Virus record (IMG/VR): IMGVR_UViG_3300049845_000291
Span: 88,209-152,208 of that record
Direction: 5' to 3' (one strand)
Source: a virus
DNA length: 64,000 nt
The notes below the pieces were generated by a model. That model made no database searches. It had not been told where the DNA came from and saw nothing but the letters and a program-made list of their open reading frames with translations. The translations under genes were made by a program, and so were the position numbers. Shown in pieces: positions 39,534 through 49,800 of this stretch. The number at the start of each line of letters is the position of its first letter. The stretch's first letter is position 1.

Positions 39534-42500
39534 ATGTCATTCAAGAACCTGACCGGTACCGCCCTGATCGGATACGGCCCAAATCTCCCGAGCTCCACGG
39601 CAACTCCTGATGGCAGCTTGTTCTACAAGACCGTGACCAATGTTGAGGGATCACGCGGGTTGTATGTGTTCGGCTTCATTCCAGACAATGACGCGGTCAC
39701 ACCCGGCGGACAGGTAGCACAGGGATGGACCCTGGCCGTGAACACCGCAGGTCTTGACGCAGACACCCTGGACGGCCAGGACAGCTCCGCTTTCCAGCCG
39801 GCCGACAGCGATTTGAGCGCGCTGGCAGGCACCAGCACCACCGGTTTCTACGTTCGGACTGGAACCGGCACCTCAGCAACAAGAACCCTGACTTTCGGTG
39901 CGGGTCTTTCTAGCACAAACGCCGCGGGTCTGTCAGGAAATCCGCTGATCTCGATTGACCAAGCCTCGTTGTCGCTTGGTAGCATTGGTGGTACACTACC
40001 TGTCACCAAGGGTGGAACTGGGTTGACGGCCGCGGTCGCTGGCGGCATTCTGTACGGCACAAGCACCTCGGCTGTTGCTTTCTTCCCGGCTGGCACTGCG
40101 ACCCAGGTGCTCACGAGCACAGGTTCGGGCTTGCTGTGGCAGGACCAATCTAACCTGGCGGTTGGTTCAGCGACAACCGCCAGCACCGCAACGTCCGCGA
40201 CCAGCGCAAACAACGCCGCGACGCTGACAACGACACGCACGTTCAACCTGTCCGGTGTCACGACAGGCGGCGCTCAGAACTTCAACGGTTCGCAGAACGT
40301 GACCATCACGATCACCGCGGTGCCAGCAAGCTTGCTGACTGGCACAATTGCAAGTGACCGGCTGTCGGGTACGTACACAAACGCCTCAATTGGTGGGTCA
40401 GCAGGTTCCGCAGCACAGCTCTCAACAGCGCGAACGATCTCGATCACTGGTGGTGTTTCAGGTTCGGCAACCTTCGATGGATCAGCAAACATCACGATCA
40501 ACACCACGCTGGATGGCGCGAACCACACGCACAGCCAGTACGCGGCGCTTGCTGGCGCCGACTTTACCGGTCCTGTTGACGTAGGTGCAAACATCATCTT
40601 GTCGGCATCAGCTGGTTCAGGCACCTTTACGCGGCTGATCGCCACCGAGGGAACCTCGGGTGCGGCAGCTGCTGACTCAGCAGCAGATACCCTGGTGTTG
40701 GAAAGCAACACAAGCGCCGGCATAACTTTCCGCACACCAAACGCGCAGTACGGAGCGCTGTACTTTGCTGACACCGGTTCAGCATCCTCTGGTCAACTGC
40801 GGTACACTCACAGCACAGATGCGTTCACCCTGTACACGGGTGGCTCATCGCGCTTTACCTTGAGCAACACGCTGCTTGATCTTTCGGTACCACTGACAAG
40901 CTCTGGCACCGTCACGGGTAGTAACCTGACCACGACGGGTGCTGTTACCGCTGGTTCTGTGAGTACGACAGGGGCCATCTCTGGTGGAAGTGTTTCAACA
41001 ACGGGTGCAGTGAGTGGTGGCACGGTGACAGCCACCACCTCGATCAGCACTGGCACGATCTCCCTGACGAGCTCTAACGGCCAAATCAGCGCAACGCGCA
41101 TGGTTCTGAGTGAAGGAGCATCAGGCTCAGTTACCCCATCAACAGCCGCTGATACGCTGGTAATCGAAAGTAGCGGCACTGTTGGTATGACCTTTAGGAC
41201 GCCAACGTCAACATCTGGCACCGACCACTTTGGCGCCATTTACTGGGCCGATCCAGCCTCTGCAGCTGCTGGTCAGATTCGGTACACCCACACCCCTGAC
41301 GCGTTCACAATGTACACGAACGGCGGTCTGCGTCTGACATTGAACAGCACAACTCTGCACACCACCGTGCCGATCGGCATTGGTACCGACTCGCCAGCAC
41401 GCGCGCTTGACGCTCGTTCTGGTTCGTTTGCCTCGAACCAGAACTTCGGCCTGCAGATCGCGAGCCCTGCGGCACAGTGGCGTGCGCAGTTCAACATCAA
41501 GTCCGATGGTGTTGGTTCTCCACGCACCACTATTGACGCAGTTGGTGGTAACTCGAGCGAGTTGAACGAGGTTGTAGCCTTCAACTCATCTGGTCGCATG
41601 CTGCTCCCGATGAATATCCCATCAACTACCACAAACACCGGTACGTTGGTGGTGACTGGCGGGGTTGGCATCTCTGAGAACCTCAGAGTTGGCGGTAACA
41701 TTTTTGGCAACGGTGCAAACATCACGTCGCTCGATGCAGACAACCTAACCACAGGCACCGTGGCCAACGAACGAATTTCGGGAGCGTACAACGGTTTCTC
41801 TGTCGTGACAGCTTCAACCGCGTTCATTGGGCCAGCGGGCGATAACAGCAACCCAACCTTTAGATTCTCAGGAGATGCCAATACGGGCATCTACCGCTCC
41901 GCTGCTAACACGATTGGATTTGCTAGCGCTGGCACACTGGTCGCAAGTATTGCTTCTGGTGGCAACATGACGCTCAATGGTCGAATCTTGGTTGGGCTAG
42001 GATCCAACTCGTTGCCATCTATCTCGTTTGGATCTGACGACAACACCGGCTTCTACCGAACAGGAACGGCTGACACCATCGGCGCGTCAGTTGGTGGTAC
42101 TCAGGTAGCGACCTTCAATGCGGCTGGCCTTTCAGTCGGCGGCACGACAGGTCTTACTGTGTCCGGGAAGGTGCTCGCGGCTATTGGTGATGCCACGGCT
42201 CCAACGATCTCCTTTAGTACAGACGATGACACTGGTTTCTTCAGGCCAGCCACAGCCAACACCATTGGTGTCACGGTGGGTGGAGCCCTGGAGGCAACCT
42301 TTAGCGCCACTGGACTTGACGTCAGTGGTAAGGTGCTCGTTGCAAACGGACTAGCCACTGCCCCGACTTTGACCTTTACGAACGACGACAACACGGGGTT
42401 CTTCCGACCAACCACGGCTGACACCCTTGGTGTCACGACAGGTGGCACCCTGGCCGCAACATTTGATGCAACGGGGAACTTCACGGCCGTTGGCAACGTC

Positions 42501-42797
42501 ACCGCTTACTCGGATCGGCGACTGAAGAAAGACATCGAGACCATTAGCTCGCCACTTAACCGCGTCAACACACTTCGTGGTGTGAACTTCACTCGTGTTG
42601 ATGGCGGCAAGCGTGGCACGGGTCTCATTGCTCAAGATGTCCAGAAGGTCCTGCCTGAGGCCGTGTTGACCGATGAAGAAGGCATGCTATCCGTCGCGTA
42701 CGGCAACATGGTTGGTCTGCTCGTTGAGGCCATCAAGGAACAGCAGCGTCAGATCGAAGAGCTGAAAGACCAAGTCGCCCAGCTTGCCCGAGGTTGA
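39534..42797 (+). CDS. Tail fibre with C-terminal S74 chaperone domain
   Basis: The 1087-residue protein has an N-terminal GSLFYKT-type attachment motif. The shaft is made of Gly/Thr/Ala/Ser repeats, with several copies of a module around FSTDDDTGFFRPATANTIGV. The C-terminal 100 residues are a peptidase S74 intramolecular chaperone: AYSDRRLKKDIE includes the Ser and Lys of the self-cleavage site, then GLIAQDVQKVLPEAV and a coiled coil (EQQRQIEELKDQVAQ). The chaperone trimerises the fibre and is then cut off. Start chosen at 39534 (GGAG upstream); a GTG at 39507 overlaps the promoter box. Confidence 0.88.
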   Translation: MSFKNLTGTALIGYGPNLPSSTATPDGSLFYKTVTNVEGSRGLYVFGFIPDNDAVTPGGQVAQGWTLAVNTAGLDADTLDGQDSSAFQPADSDLSALAGTSTTGFYVRTGTGTSATRTLTFGAGLSSTNAAGLSGNPLISIDQASLSLGSIGGTLPVTKGGTGLTAAVAGGILYGTSTSAVAFFPAGTATQVLTSTGSGLLWQDQSNLAVGSATTASTATSATSANNAATLTTTRTFNLSGVTTGGAQNFNGSQNVTITITAVPASLLTGTIASDRLSGTYTNASIGGSAGSAAQLSTARTISITGGVSGSATFDGSANITINTTLDGANHTHSQYAALAGADFTGPVDVGANIILSASAGSGTFTRLIATEGTSGAAAADSAADTLVLESNTSAGITFRTPNAQYGALYFADTGSASSGQLRYTHSTDAFTLYTGGSSRFTLSNTLLDLSVPLTSSGTVTGSNLTTTGAVTAGSVSTTGAISGGSVSTTGAVSGGTVTATTSISTGTISLTSSNGQISATRMVLSEGASGSVTPSTAADTLVIESSGTVGMTFRTPTSTSGTDHFGAIYWADPASAAAGQIRYTHTPDAFTMYTNGGLRLTLNSTTLHTTVPIGIGTDSPARALDARSGSFASNQNFGLQIASPAAQWRAQFNIKSDGVGSPRTTIDAVGGNSSELNEVVAFNSSGRMLLPMNIPSTTTNTGTLVVTGGVGISENLRVGGNIFGNGANITSLDADNLTTGTVANERISGAYNGFSVVTASTAFIGPAGDNSNPTFRFSGDANTGIYRSAANTIGFASAGTLVASIASGGNMTLNGRILVGLGSNSLPSISFGSDDNTGFYRTGTADTIGASVGGTQVATFNAAGLSVGGTTGLTVSGKVLAAIGDATAPTISFSTDDDTGFFRPATANTIGVTVGGALEATFSATGLDVSGKVLVANGLATAPTLTFTNDDNTGFFRPTTADTLGVTTGGTLAATFDATGNFTAVGNVTAYSDRRLKKDIETISSPLNRVNTLRGVNFTRVDGGKRGTGLIAQDVQKVLPEAVLTDEEGMLSVAYGNMVGLLVEAIKEQQRQIEELKDQVAQLARG

Positions 42798-42813
42798 GGT
42801 CGGCGACACCAGA

Positions 42814-42846
42814 ATCACCCGAGGGAGCTTGAAGCTCCCTCGGTGA
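42814..42846. terminator. Bidirectional hairpin between convergent genes
   Basis: ATCACCCGAGGGAGC and GCTCCCTCGGTGAT form a 14-bp stem with one bulged C and a TTGAA loop, between the ends of the convergent fibre gene and the minus-strand nucleotidyltransferase-like gene. Position and strength suit a two-way terminator, although the flanking T-runs are poor. Confidence 0.65.
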
Positions 42847-42880
42847 TATGTCTTGTGTCCGAAGCTCCGGGTGTCACCGG

Positions 42881-43774
42881 TCACTCGTACGACTTCAGCT
42901 CGTCTGGGACCTTGAACTTCAGGCGCTTGATGTTACGAACGGCGTCCTTGAAGATCGCAGGCGCCTCGTCCTTCCGATGTCGCTTGATCAGCTCGATCAG
43001 TGACTCGACGCTCATGAGCTGGTTGGCATTGACCTTACCACCGAACAGGAGCTTAGCAAACTTCTCAGGATCACGAATGACATCAGGAGACTTGTCGAAA
43101 GTTTCCTTGCGCCCAAGTTCCTTGATGACCTGTTCTACCTGGTCTGGGTCGACCTTCTCAACACCCTTGACCCGGCCCTTGCCGTCCTTACGCTTAGGTG
43201 CGACCTTGAAGATCCGCTCAACCCCATCAATCAGCTTGTACGAGCGTGAAGCTCGAGCCACGTCATTTCCGTTCTCATCCTTGATGCGCACATCCTTGCC
43301 AGGCTCCATTGAGAACTTCAGCAGGCTGTGCAGCAGCTCGTTTCGAACGCCGCTCTTGTGCTTCGAGAACTCGGACGAGTGATGGGAGAACTTGGCCCAC
43401 TTCAGGTCAGGCACAAACATCAGATCGACCTGAACCTTCCTGCCATCAAAGGTCGGCACGGCAAATGAGTACGTGTTCCCACCGATCTCAACTGGCTTTG
43501 CGCCTGTGAGCTCGGTGAGCTTGTCTAATACGATCTGCCGATCGATCTCATCGGTCTGGATCGCAAGATCGACGTCTCCGCTCTCGTCCTGATGGCCATT
43601 GTACGTCAGACGTCCGGATCCTAGCAGCCGATCCTTCAGCTGCTCGACAGGCAAACCGGTGGCGGCTGACACGTGCTTGAAAGCCGCCACCATATCGCGT
43701 TTGGTAGCTGGCACGGTGCCAAGGCTCTTGGTTGCCTTGCCACCTTCTAACAGGAACTGTTTGAACGTGATCAT
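42881..43774 (-). CDS. Nucleotidyltransferase-fold protein with capsid-targeting N terminus
   Basis: The 297-residue protein begins MITFKQFLLEGG, which resembles the T4 capsid-targeting sequence of internal head proteins (MKTYQEFIAEA in T4), and LLE-G fits the cleavage rule of the T4 head protease. After that, GSGRLTY (52-58), DVDLA (67-71) and VQVDLMFV (114-121) give the three-acid pattern of a Pol-beta-type nucleotidyltransferase. The C-terminal half is basic and helical. It has its own late-type box six bases before the ATG. Best guess: a protein packed in the head and injected to modify a host target; that role is inferred. Confidence 0.65.
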   Translation of the reverse strand: MITFKQFLLEGGKATKSLGTVPATKRDMVAAFKHVSAATGLPVEQLKDRLLGSGRLTYNGHQDESGDVDLAIQTDEIDRQIVLDKLTELTGAKPVEIGGNTYSFAVPTFDGRKVQVDLMFVPDLKWAKFSHHSSEFSKHKSGVRNELLHSLLKFSMEPGKDVRIKDENGNDVARASRSYKLIDGVERIFKVAPKRKDGKGRVKGVEKVDPDQVEQVIKELGRKETFDKSPDVIRDPEKFAKLLFGGKVNANQLMSVESLIELIKRHRKDEAPAIFKDAVRNIKRLKFKVPDELKSYE

Positions 43775-43780
43775 GGTTCC

Positions 43781-43787
43781 TATTTAG
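43781..43787 (-). promoter_or_regulatory. Late-type promoter box (CTAAATAGG) six bases from a start
   Basis: CTAAATA then GGAACC then the ATG at 43774 on the minus strand. It is divergent from the box at 43810. By T4 late-promoter geometry the message would begin at or near the ATG. Confidence 0.55.
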
Positions 43788-43809
43788 AGGGGACCAGATT
43801 GACCGTGCA

Positions 43810-43816
43810 CTAAATA
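43810..43816 (+). promoter_or_regulatory. Late-type promoter box (CTAAATAC)
   Basis: CTAAATA 25 bases before the ATG of the 1005-residue fibre gene; GGAAAG is the ribosome site. Confidence 0.55.
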
Positions 43817-43841
43817 CAAGGTACCACAGCTCGGAAAGCTC

Positions 43842-46800
43842 ATGAAGATCTTCGGCATTCGTCTCCAAGAAGGCACCCAGATCACCAATTTGACGGTGGG
43901 CTCTGGAACCTCATTTCCCACCTCCCCGAATGAGGGTGAGCTCTTCTTTAGGTCAGATGCTAGTCTGCTGACTCGAGGTCTTTGGCTGTATGTTGGAGGA
44001 AACTGGGATCGAATTGCAAGCACTGACAGCTTGACTGTCCCGAACGGTGCTTCTCTTCCTGCGCAAGCCCAGGAAGGTGACATCTTCTTCAGGAACTCGA
44101 ACGACTCGAACGAGGGCCTGTACGTGTACTCCAACGGCGCTTGGGGTACCGTTGGCACGTCCGCAAATGAGCTTGAAGCCGAGATCTCAAAGTCAGTTCC
44201 TCCCGGTTCGATTGGGCAGGTACCATTCATCTCGGTTGATGGTACCCGTGAAACCGAGCAAGGGTACACGGTCATCCCTGGGCAGTTCATCGAAAGTGAC
44301 GCAGAGCTGACGGAAGCACAGACACGGATCGTCAGTCAAGAAGACATCTTCAATGAGTGGTACCGGTTCTCGCACCAAGCAAGCGCTGGCGGCACCCTGA
44401 CAAGAACCGCAAACGTTTCAAGATTCCAATTCACCTCATCGAATCTTGCAACAGTTTCTGCATCATTCCCAGTTGGTTCAACGATCCAAGTTGTCTCGGT
44501 AGGTAACCCAAGCTTCAACGGAACGTGGACGGTTAGCGCTGTTTCTGCTTCAGGCCAGAACCACGTGGTGTTCTGGAACCAGGAAGCGGCAGATGCAACC
44601 TCGGTAACTGGCATCATTCAGCTCGATAGCCTACAACCCGCTTACCCTGCCGAACTCACAGCATGGAGCTATGACGCGATCAATGATCGTGTTGTGTGTA
44701 CTGTCAACAGCGATTCTCACCTTGGTTTTATCAGCCAAAATCGCTTCTCATCGTACGAGCACGAGGTTGTACTGCGCTCAACCAATTCCGATGATGATAG
44801 CATTGGTGTCGTTCTGGCGTGGGCGGTTGTTGGTGGTCGAGAGTACACGCTGACTGCAATTCGCAGCACAGGTGGCCAGGGCTTTACGTGGCGGGTTGTT
44901 TACAACTTCAGTCGATCAGATTCGATTACCGTTCAAGACAAGACCACAGAGGTTAAGTGGGGCAACGGTGGATATGGCGCTACTGCTGGCGCGGCCGGGT
45001 ATGTCGCGAACGCAGCACTAGGTGGCTGGGATGATTTTCCAGCCGGCACACGAGTCAAGATCACACGCGACAACGATATCTTCACTGTCCAGACCTCTGA
45101 CCTTGGAGAAAGCACATACGTCTCGGCGGCGACAATTACCGTCGATTTGACTTCGGCGGCGTACCTTGAGAAGTTCCGTGGTCCGCGTGAGATTGGTTAC
45201 TCCACAAGCTCACAAGCCAGCAGCTCATTCGAGATCCTGAGCTTCAGTGACAGTGCGAACGACATCTACGACATTCGAAATGGCAACGTCTACAGGTACG
45301 TTGTTGACTCCTGGGAGCTGCAGCCATTCACCCTCACCGAGGCTATTGGCCCTGGTAAGCTGCTGTACGACATCTATACTGAGAAGCTGTTTTGGATGGA
45401 TCCGATTCTTGGCGCGACCAAGATCGGTGATCGATACGTGGCGCGCCATGGCGACACGATGGATGGACCATTGGTCGTCACCACCAATACCACGGAAACG
45501 GCTGTTAGGATCACACAGACAGGCGCAGGCGCAGCACTTCTTGTCGAGGATTCGGCCAACCCCGATAGCACCCCGTTCACTGTGTTGTCTGATGGCAAGG
45601 TGCTAATCGGATCTGACACAGTCAGGACCGCAAGCTCTGGTATTGTGCCTCAGTTGCAGTTGAACACAAACAACACGAACATTGGCGCCGCGTTCAACAT
45701 CTTTGGCACGACTGCTCTAGGTTCGGCGCTGTACTTCTTGAAGACCAGAAGCACTGTTCCAAGTGATCATTCTGCCGTGCTTTCAAATGACGCGCTTGGT
45801 AGCTTGATCTTTGAAGGATCTGACGGTGTTGGATTCTTCCGTGGTGCCTTGATTCAATCGGTCGTTGACGCCACGCCAGCAACCGGATCAGTTCCAGCTG
45901 CACTGGTGTTTAGCACGACGGCTGCTGGCGATGCATCTCCAACTGAACGCCTGCGGATCTCTTCAGCTGGTGCGCTTCGTGTCTCGAGCAGCTTTGGTAT
46001 TGCGGGACAGGTTCTGACAAGCCAAGGAAGCTCGGCTCCACCCCAATGGACCACACCACCTGGATCGGGCACCGTTACCTCAGTTGCGATCGAACCAGCT
46101 GGCGTTGGCATCTCAGTTAGCGGCTCTCCGATCACGAGCTCTGGCACGATCACCATCACGTCGAATGCGACGAACAGCAACACACCAAGCACCATTGTTG
46201 CTCGAGATGGATCTGGGAACTTCAGTGCTGGCGTCGTCACGGTCGGTCAGCTTTCACTCCCGTCGAATGCCAGCATTAGGACTTTCAGCTCCGGCGATCC
46301 AATCGTCAACGGTCTAACAACCAACTCCGATTTTGGTCTATTGATTGATGGCGTGTCCAATGGACACGTTGTGGTCGCGCTTGATTCGAACGACGATGAA
46401 GAGTCGTTCTACGTGATGTCGTACACCACCGACAACAGCACGTCAGCTAACAAAGCTATGACGAACGTGGCGCTGCGCGTCACGCGTCAGGGCAACATGA
46501 CCGTGTCAGGCTCAATGACCGGTACACAGGTCAATCTGCCAGTTTCTCAGACCGCAACCGCAACACTGACCACGAGCACCACGGCCGCTGGTCAAGTCCT
46601 GGCAACGTTCCCATCGGCTACATATCGAAGCGCCAAGTTCCTGGTTCAGATCTCATCTGGTACATCGCACCAGATCACTGAGCTGAACATGGTTCACAAT
46701 GGAACAACGGTGTTCATGACCGAATTCGGTACAGTGAACACCAGCAGCGATCTGGCAAGCTTTGCCGCTGACGTATCAGGTGGCAATGTTCGTCTTCTCA

Positions 46801-46859
46801 CGACGCCGGCCAACGCCGTCACAACTTACAAGGTGGTTCGCACGTCGATCACCGCTTAA
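43842..46859 (+). CDS. Tail fibre / adhesin with lectin-like middle
   Basis: The 1005-residue protein begins MKIFGIRLQEGTQITN. Two N-terminal repeats of the type GELFFRSDASLLTRGLWLYV and GDIFFRNSNDSNEGLYVYS match attachment motifs of the other fibres. Residues about 170-450 are a non-repetitive beta-rich region (SSYEHEVVLRSTNSDDDSIG ...) that resembles laminin-G or concanavalin-like folds and may bind a glycan. The rest has fibre repeats (GVGISVSGSPITSSGTITI). There is no S74 domain. CTAAATA and GGAAAG precede the start. Confidence 0.78.
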   Translation: MKIFGIRLQEGTQITNLTVGSGTSFPTSPNEGELFFRSDASLLTRGLWLYVGGNWDRIASTDSLTVPNGASLPAQAQEGDIFFRNSNDSNEGLYVYSNGAWGTVGTSANELEAEISKSVPPGSIGQVPFISVDGTRETEQGYTVIPGQFIESDAELTEAQTRIVSQEDIFNEWYRFSHQASAGGTLTRTANVSRFQFTSSNLATVSASFPVGSTIQVVSVGNPSFNGTWTVSAVSASGQNHVVFWNQEAADATSVTGIIQLDSLQPAYPAELTAWSYDAINDRVVCTVNSDSHLGFISQNRFSSYEHEVVLRSTNSDDDSIGVVLAWAVVGGREYTLTAIRSTGGQGFTWRVVYNFSRSDSITVQDKTTEVKWGNGGYGATAGAAGYVANAALGGWDDFPAGTRVKITRDNDIFTVQTSDLGESTYVSAATITVDLTSAAYLEKFRGPREIGYSTSSQASSSFEILSFSDSANDIYDIRNGNVYRYVVDSWELQPFTLTEAIGPGKLLYDIYTEKLFWMDPILGATKIGDRYVARHGDTMDGPLVVTTNTTETAVRITQTGAGAALLVEDSANPDSTPFTVLSDGKVLIGSDTVRTASSGIVPQLQLNTNNTNIGAAFNIFGTTALGSALYFLKTRSTVPSDHSAVLSNDALGSLIFEGSDGVGFFRGALIQSVVDATPATGSVPAALVFSTTAAGDASPTERLRISSAGALRVSSSFGIAGQVLTSQGSSAPPQWTTPPGSGTVTSVAIEPAGVGISVSGSPITSSGTITITSNATNSNTPSTIVARDGSGNFSAGVVTVGQLSLPSNASIRTFSSGDPIVNGLTTNSDFGLLIDGVSNGHVVVALDSNDDEESFYVMSYTTDNSTSANKAMTNVALRVTRQGNMTVSGSMTGTQVNLPVSQTATATLTTSTTAAGQVLATFPSATYRSAKFLVQISSGTSHQITELNMVHNGTTVFMTEFGTVNTSSDLASFAADVSGGNVRLLTTPANAVTTYKVVRTSITA

Positions 46860-46888
46860 TTCAAGCTTGCTATAGAGGAAAGTGAATC

Positions 46889-49800
46889 ATGGCAACAAAC
46901 CGCAGCTTCGTCGCTAAGAACGGCCTTGACAACAACGGCAACCCGATCACCGGTGCCGGTACAGTCGGGTCATCGCTTCAGGTCTCAGGCGCTCACGCGC
47001 TGACCTTCACCCTTGCTGGTCCAACCACTGTCTCGCTGCCCACATCTGGCACCCTGGTCACGAGCACGCAGATCTCCGCGCTCTCAACTGCCACATCAGC
47101 GAACACACCGAACACCATTGTTCAGCGTGACGGCTCTGGGAACTTTAGTGCTGGCACTGTGACATTGACTGGCCTGACGACATCGGCCTTGTCAGTCAGC
47201 ACATCTGGCATTCCTCTGTTCAGCCACCCAACAGCCATCCAGCTTGAGCTGCGTGAGGGTGATCAAACGCTACCAGCTGGTCGTTGGCGCTTCACGGTTG
47301 ACGGCGACATCCTGAGTGTTCGACACAACACAGCGGTCGCTGGGGACTTCACCACTTACGTCTCCCCGATCTCGTTCAGCAGCACGAACAACGTCACCAT
47401 CCCAAACAACTTGCTGGTTAGTGGCACGATCACTGGCACCCTGTCAGGGAACGCCAGCACCGCAACCGCCCTACAGACCGGACGTACGTTCTCTGTTTCT
47501 GGTGACGCCACTGGCACGTCAACCGCCTTCACTGGAACGGCCGACGCCACAATCCCGGTAACTCTGGCGACGGTGAACAGCAACGTCGGCTCGTTTGGCA
47601 CCGCGTCTCAAGTCAGCACCTTCACGGTGAACGCGAAAGGCCTGATCACCGCGGCCTCGAACACCAACATCGCGATTGCTGCTGGTGCAGTCACGTCTGG
47701 CACCTTCGCCGATGCTCGCATTGCTGCTTCCAATGTGACGCAGCACCAGGCGGCGCTGACCATCGCTGAGACGCAGATCACCGACGGCGCGCTCTTGGCT
47801 CGCAACGCCGGCAACGAGACCATCTCGGGCACGTGGACCTTCAGCAACAACGTCACCGTGCCGTTGGTACCAACGGCTGACAGCCACGCGGCTTCGAAGC
47901 AGTACGTTGACAACATGGCCGCTGGCGTTGCGCCACAGGAATCGGTACGCGCCGCAACGACGGCTGCCATCACCCTGTCTGGCACACAGACAGTTGACGG
48001 TGTGGCGCTGATCGCTGGTGATCGCGTGCTGGTTAAGGACCAGGGCACCGCGTCACAGAACGGCATCTATGTCGTAGCGGCCGGCGCTTGGACACGCGCT
48101 ACTGACTTTGACGGCTCACCGACTAACGAGGTCACTCAAGGCGATCTGATCTTCGTTGAACTTGGAACCGTGAACGCAAACACCTCATGGGTGTTGTTGA
48201 CGGCTAACCCAATCACTGTTGGCACGAGCGCGCTGAACTTCTCGATCTTCAGTCGTTCTGCTGACCTGAACGCCGGCAACGGCCTGACGCGTTCAGGTAA
48301 CACCATCAACGTTGTCACGGCCTCCACCGCTCGCATCGTTGTCAACGCCGACAACATCGATCTGGCAACCGCTGGTACGGCTGGCACCTATCGTTCGGTG
48401 ACGACCGATGCATACGGCCGCGTCACGGCCGGTACTAACCCAACGACGCTGTCTGGATACGGCATCACGGACGCGCAACCTCTTGACGCCGATCTGACCG
48501 CCATTGCTGGTCTTGTTGGTACCTCTGGTTTGCTTCGTAAGGTGGGCACGGATTCTTGGTCACTTGACACCGCCACGTACCTGACTGGTAACCAGTCGAT
48601 CAGCTTGACGGGTGATGCAACTGGTACTGGCGCAACCTCCATCGCGGTAACACTGGCCAACACGGCAGTGACGCCAGCTTCTTATGGCTCGGCCACCCAG
48701 GTCGGTACCTTCACTGTTGACTCGAAGGGCCGTCTGACGGCCGCATCGAACACGACGATCGCGATTCCAACCTCTGCTGTCACATCTGGCACCTTCGCTA
48801 ATGCGCGCATTGCTGCCTCGAACGTCACGCAACACCAAGCTGCGCTGACCATTGCTGAGACGCAGATCACTGACGGCGCGTTGCTCGCTCGTGTTGGTGA
48901 CGACGAGACAATTTCCGGGAACTGGGCGTTCAGCAACAACGTCACCGTGCCGCTGGTGCCAACCGCGCTGGCGCACGCCGCTTCTAAGCAGTACGTTGAC
49001 AACTCGCTGCAGGGCCTGCAAAGCAAGCCATCAGTTCGCGCCGCCACAACCGCCAACCTGACCGCTACGTACTCGAACGGTAGCGCTGGTGTTGGTGCCA
49101 CCCTGACTGGTACTGGCACGCTGCCGACCATTGATGGTGTGACCCTGACAACTGGAGACGGGGTGCTGGTCAAGAACCAGACGGCATCGCTGCAAAACGG
49201 CCGATACAACGTCACGACCGTTTCTCCGAACTGGGTGCTGACCCGCTGCGGCCTGTGCGATGAGAACGACGAGATCCCTGGTGCTTACATCTTTGTCACG
49301 GATGGCAGTACGCTCAAGAACACTGGTTGGGTGCTATCGGTCGCAAGCCCGTCAACATTCGTAGTTGGCACCGACGCCATCACTGTGGTTCAGTTCTCTG
49401 GGGCAGGAGAATACACTGCGGGTGCAGGCCTTGCGCTGTTTGGTAATACCTTCAGCGTCGGCACAGCGTCAGCAGCTCGCATCGTGGTCAACGCGGACAC
49501 CATCGACCTGGCAACTGTTGGTACCGCGGGCACCTATCGCTCTGTCACGACTGACGCATATGGTCGTGTCACGGCTGGCACGAACCCAACGACGTTGTCT
49601 GGATATGGCATCACGGATGCGCAACCTCTTGATGCCGACCTGACCTCCATCGCAGGTCTTGCTGGTACCTCTGGTTTGTTGCGCAAGACCGCAGCAAATA
49701 CCTGGTCGCTGGACACCAATACGTACATCACCGGTAACGAGACCATCACCCTGTCAGGTGATGTCACCGGGTCTGGCAGCACTGCGATTACCGCCACGTT

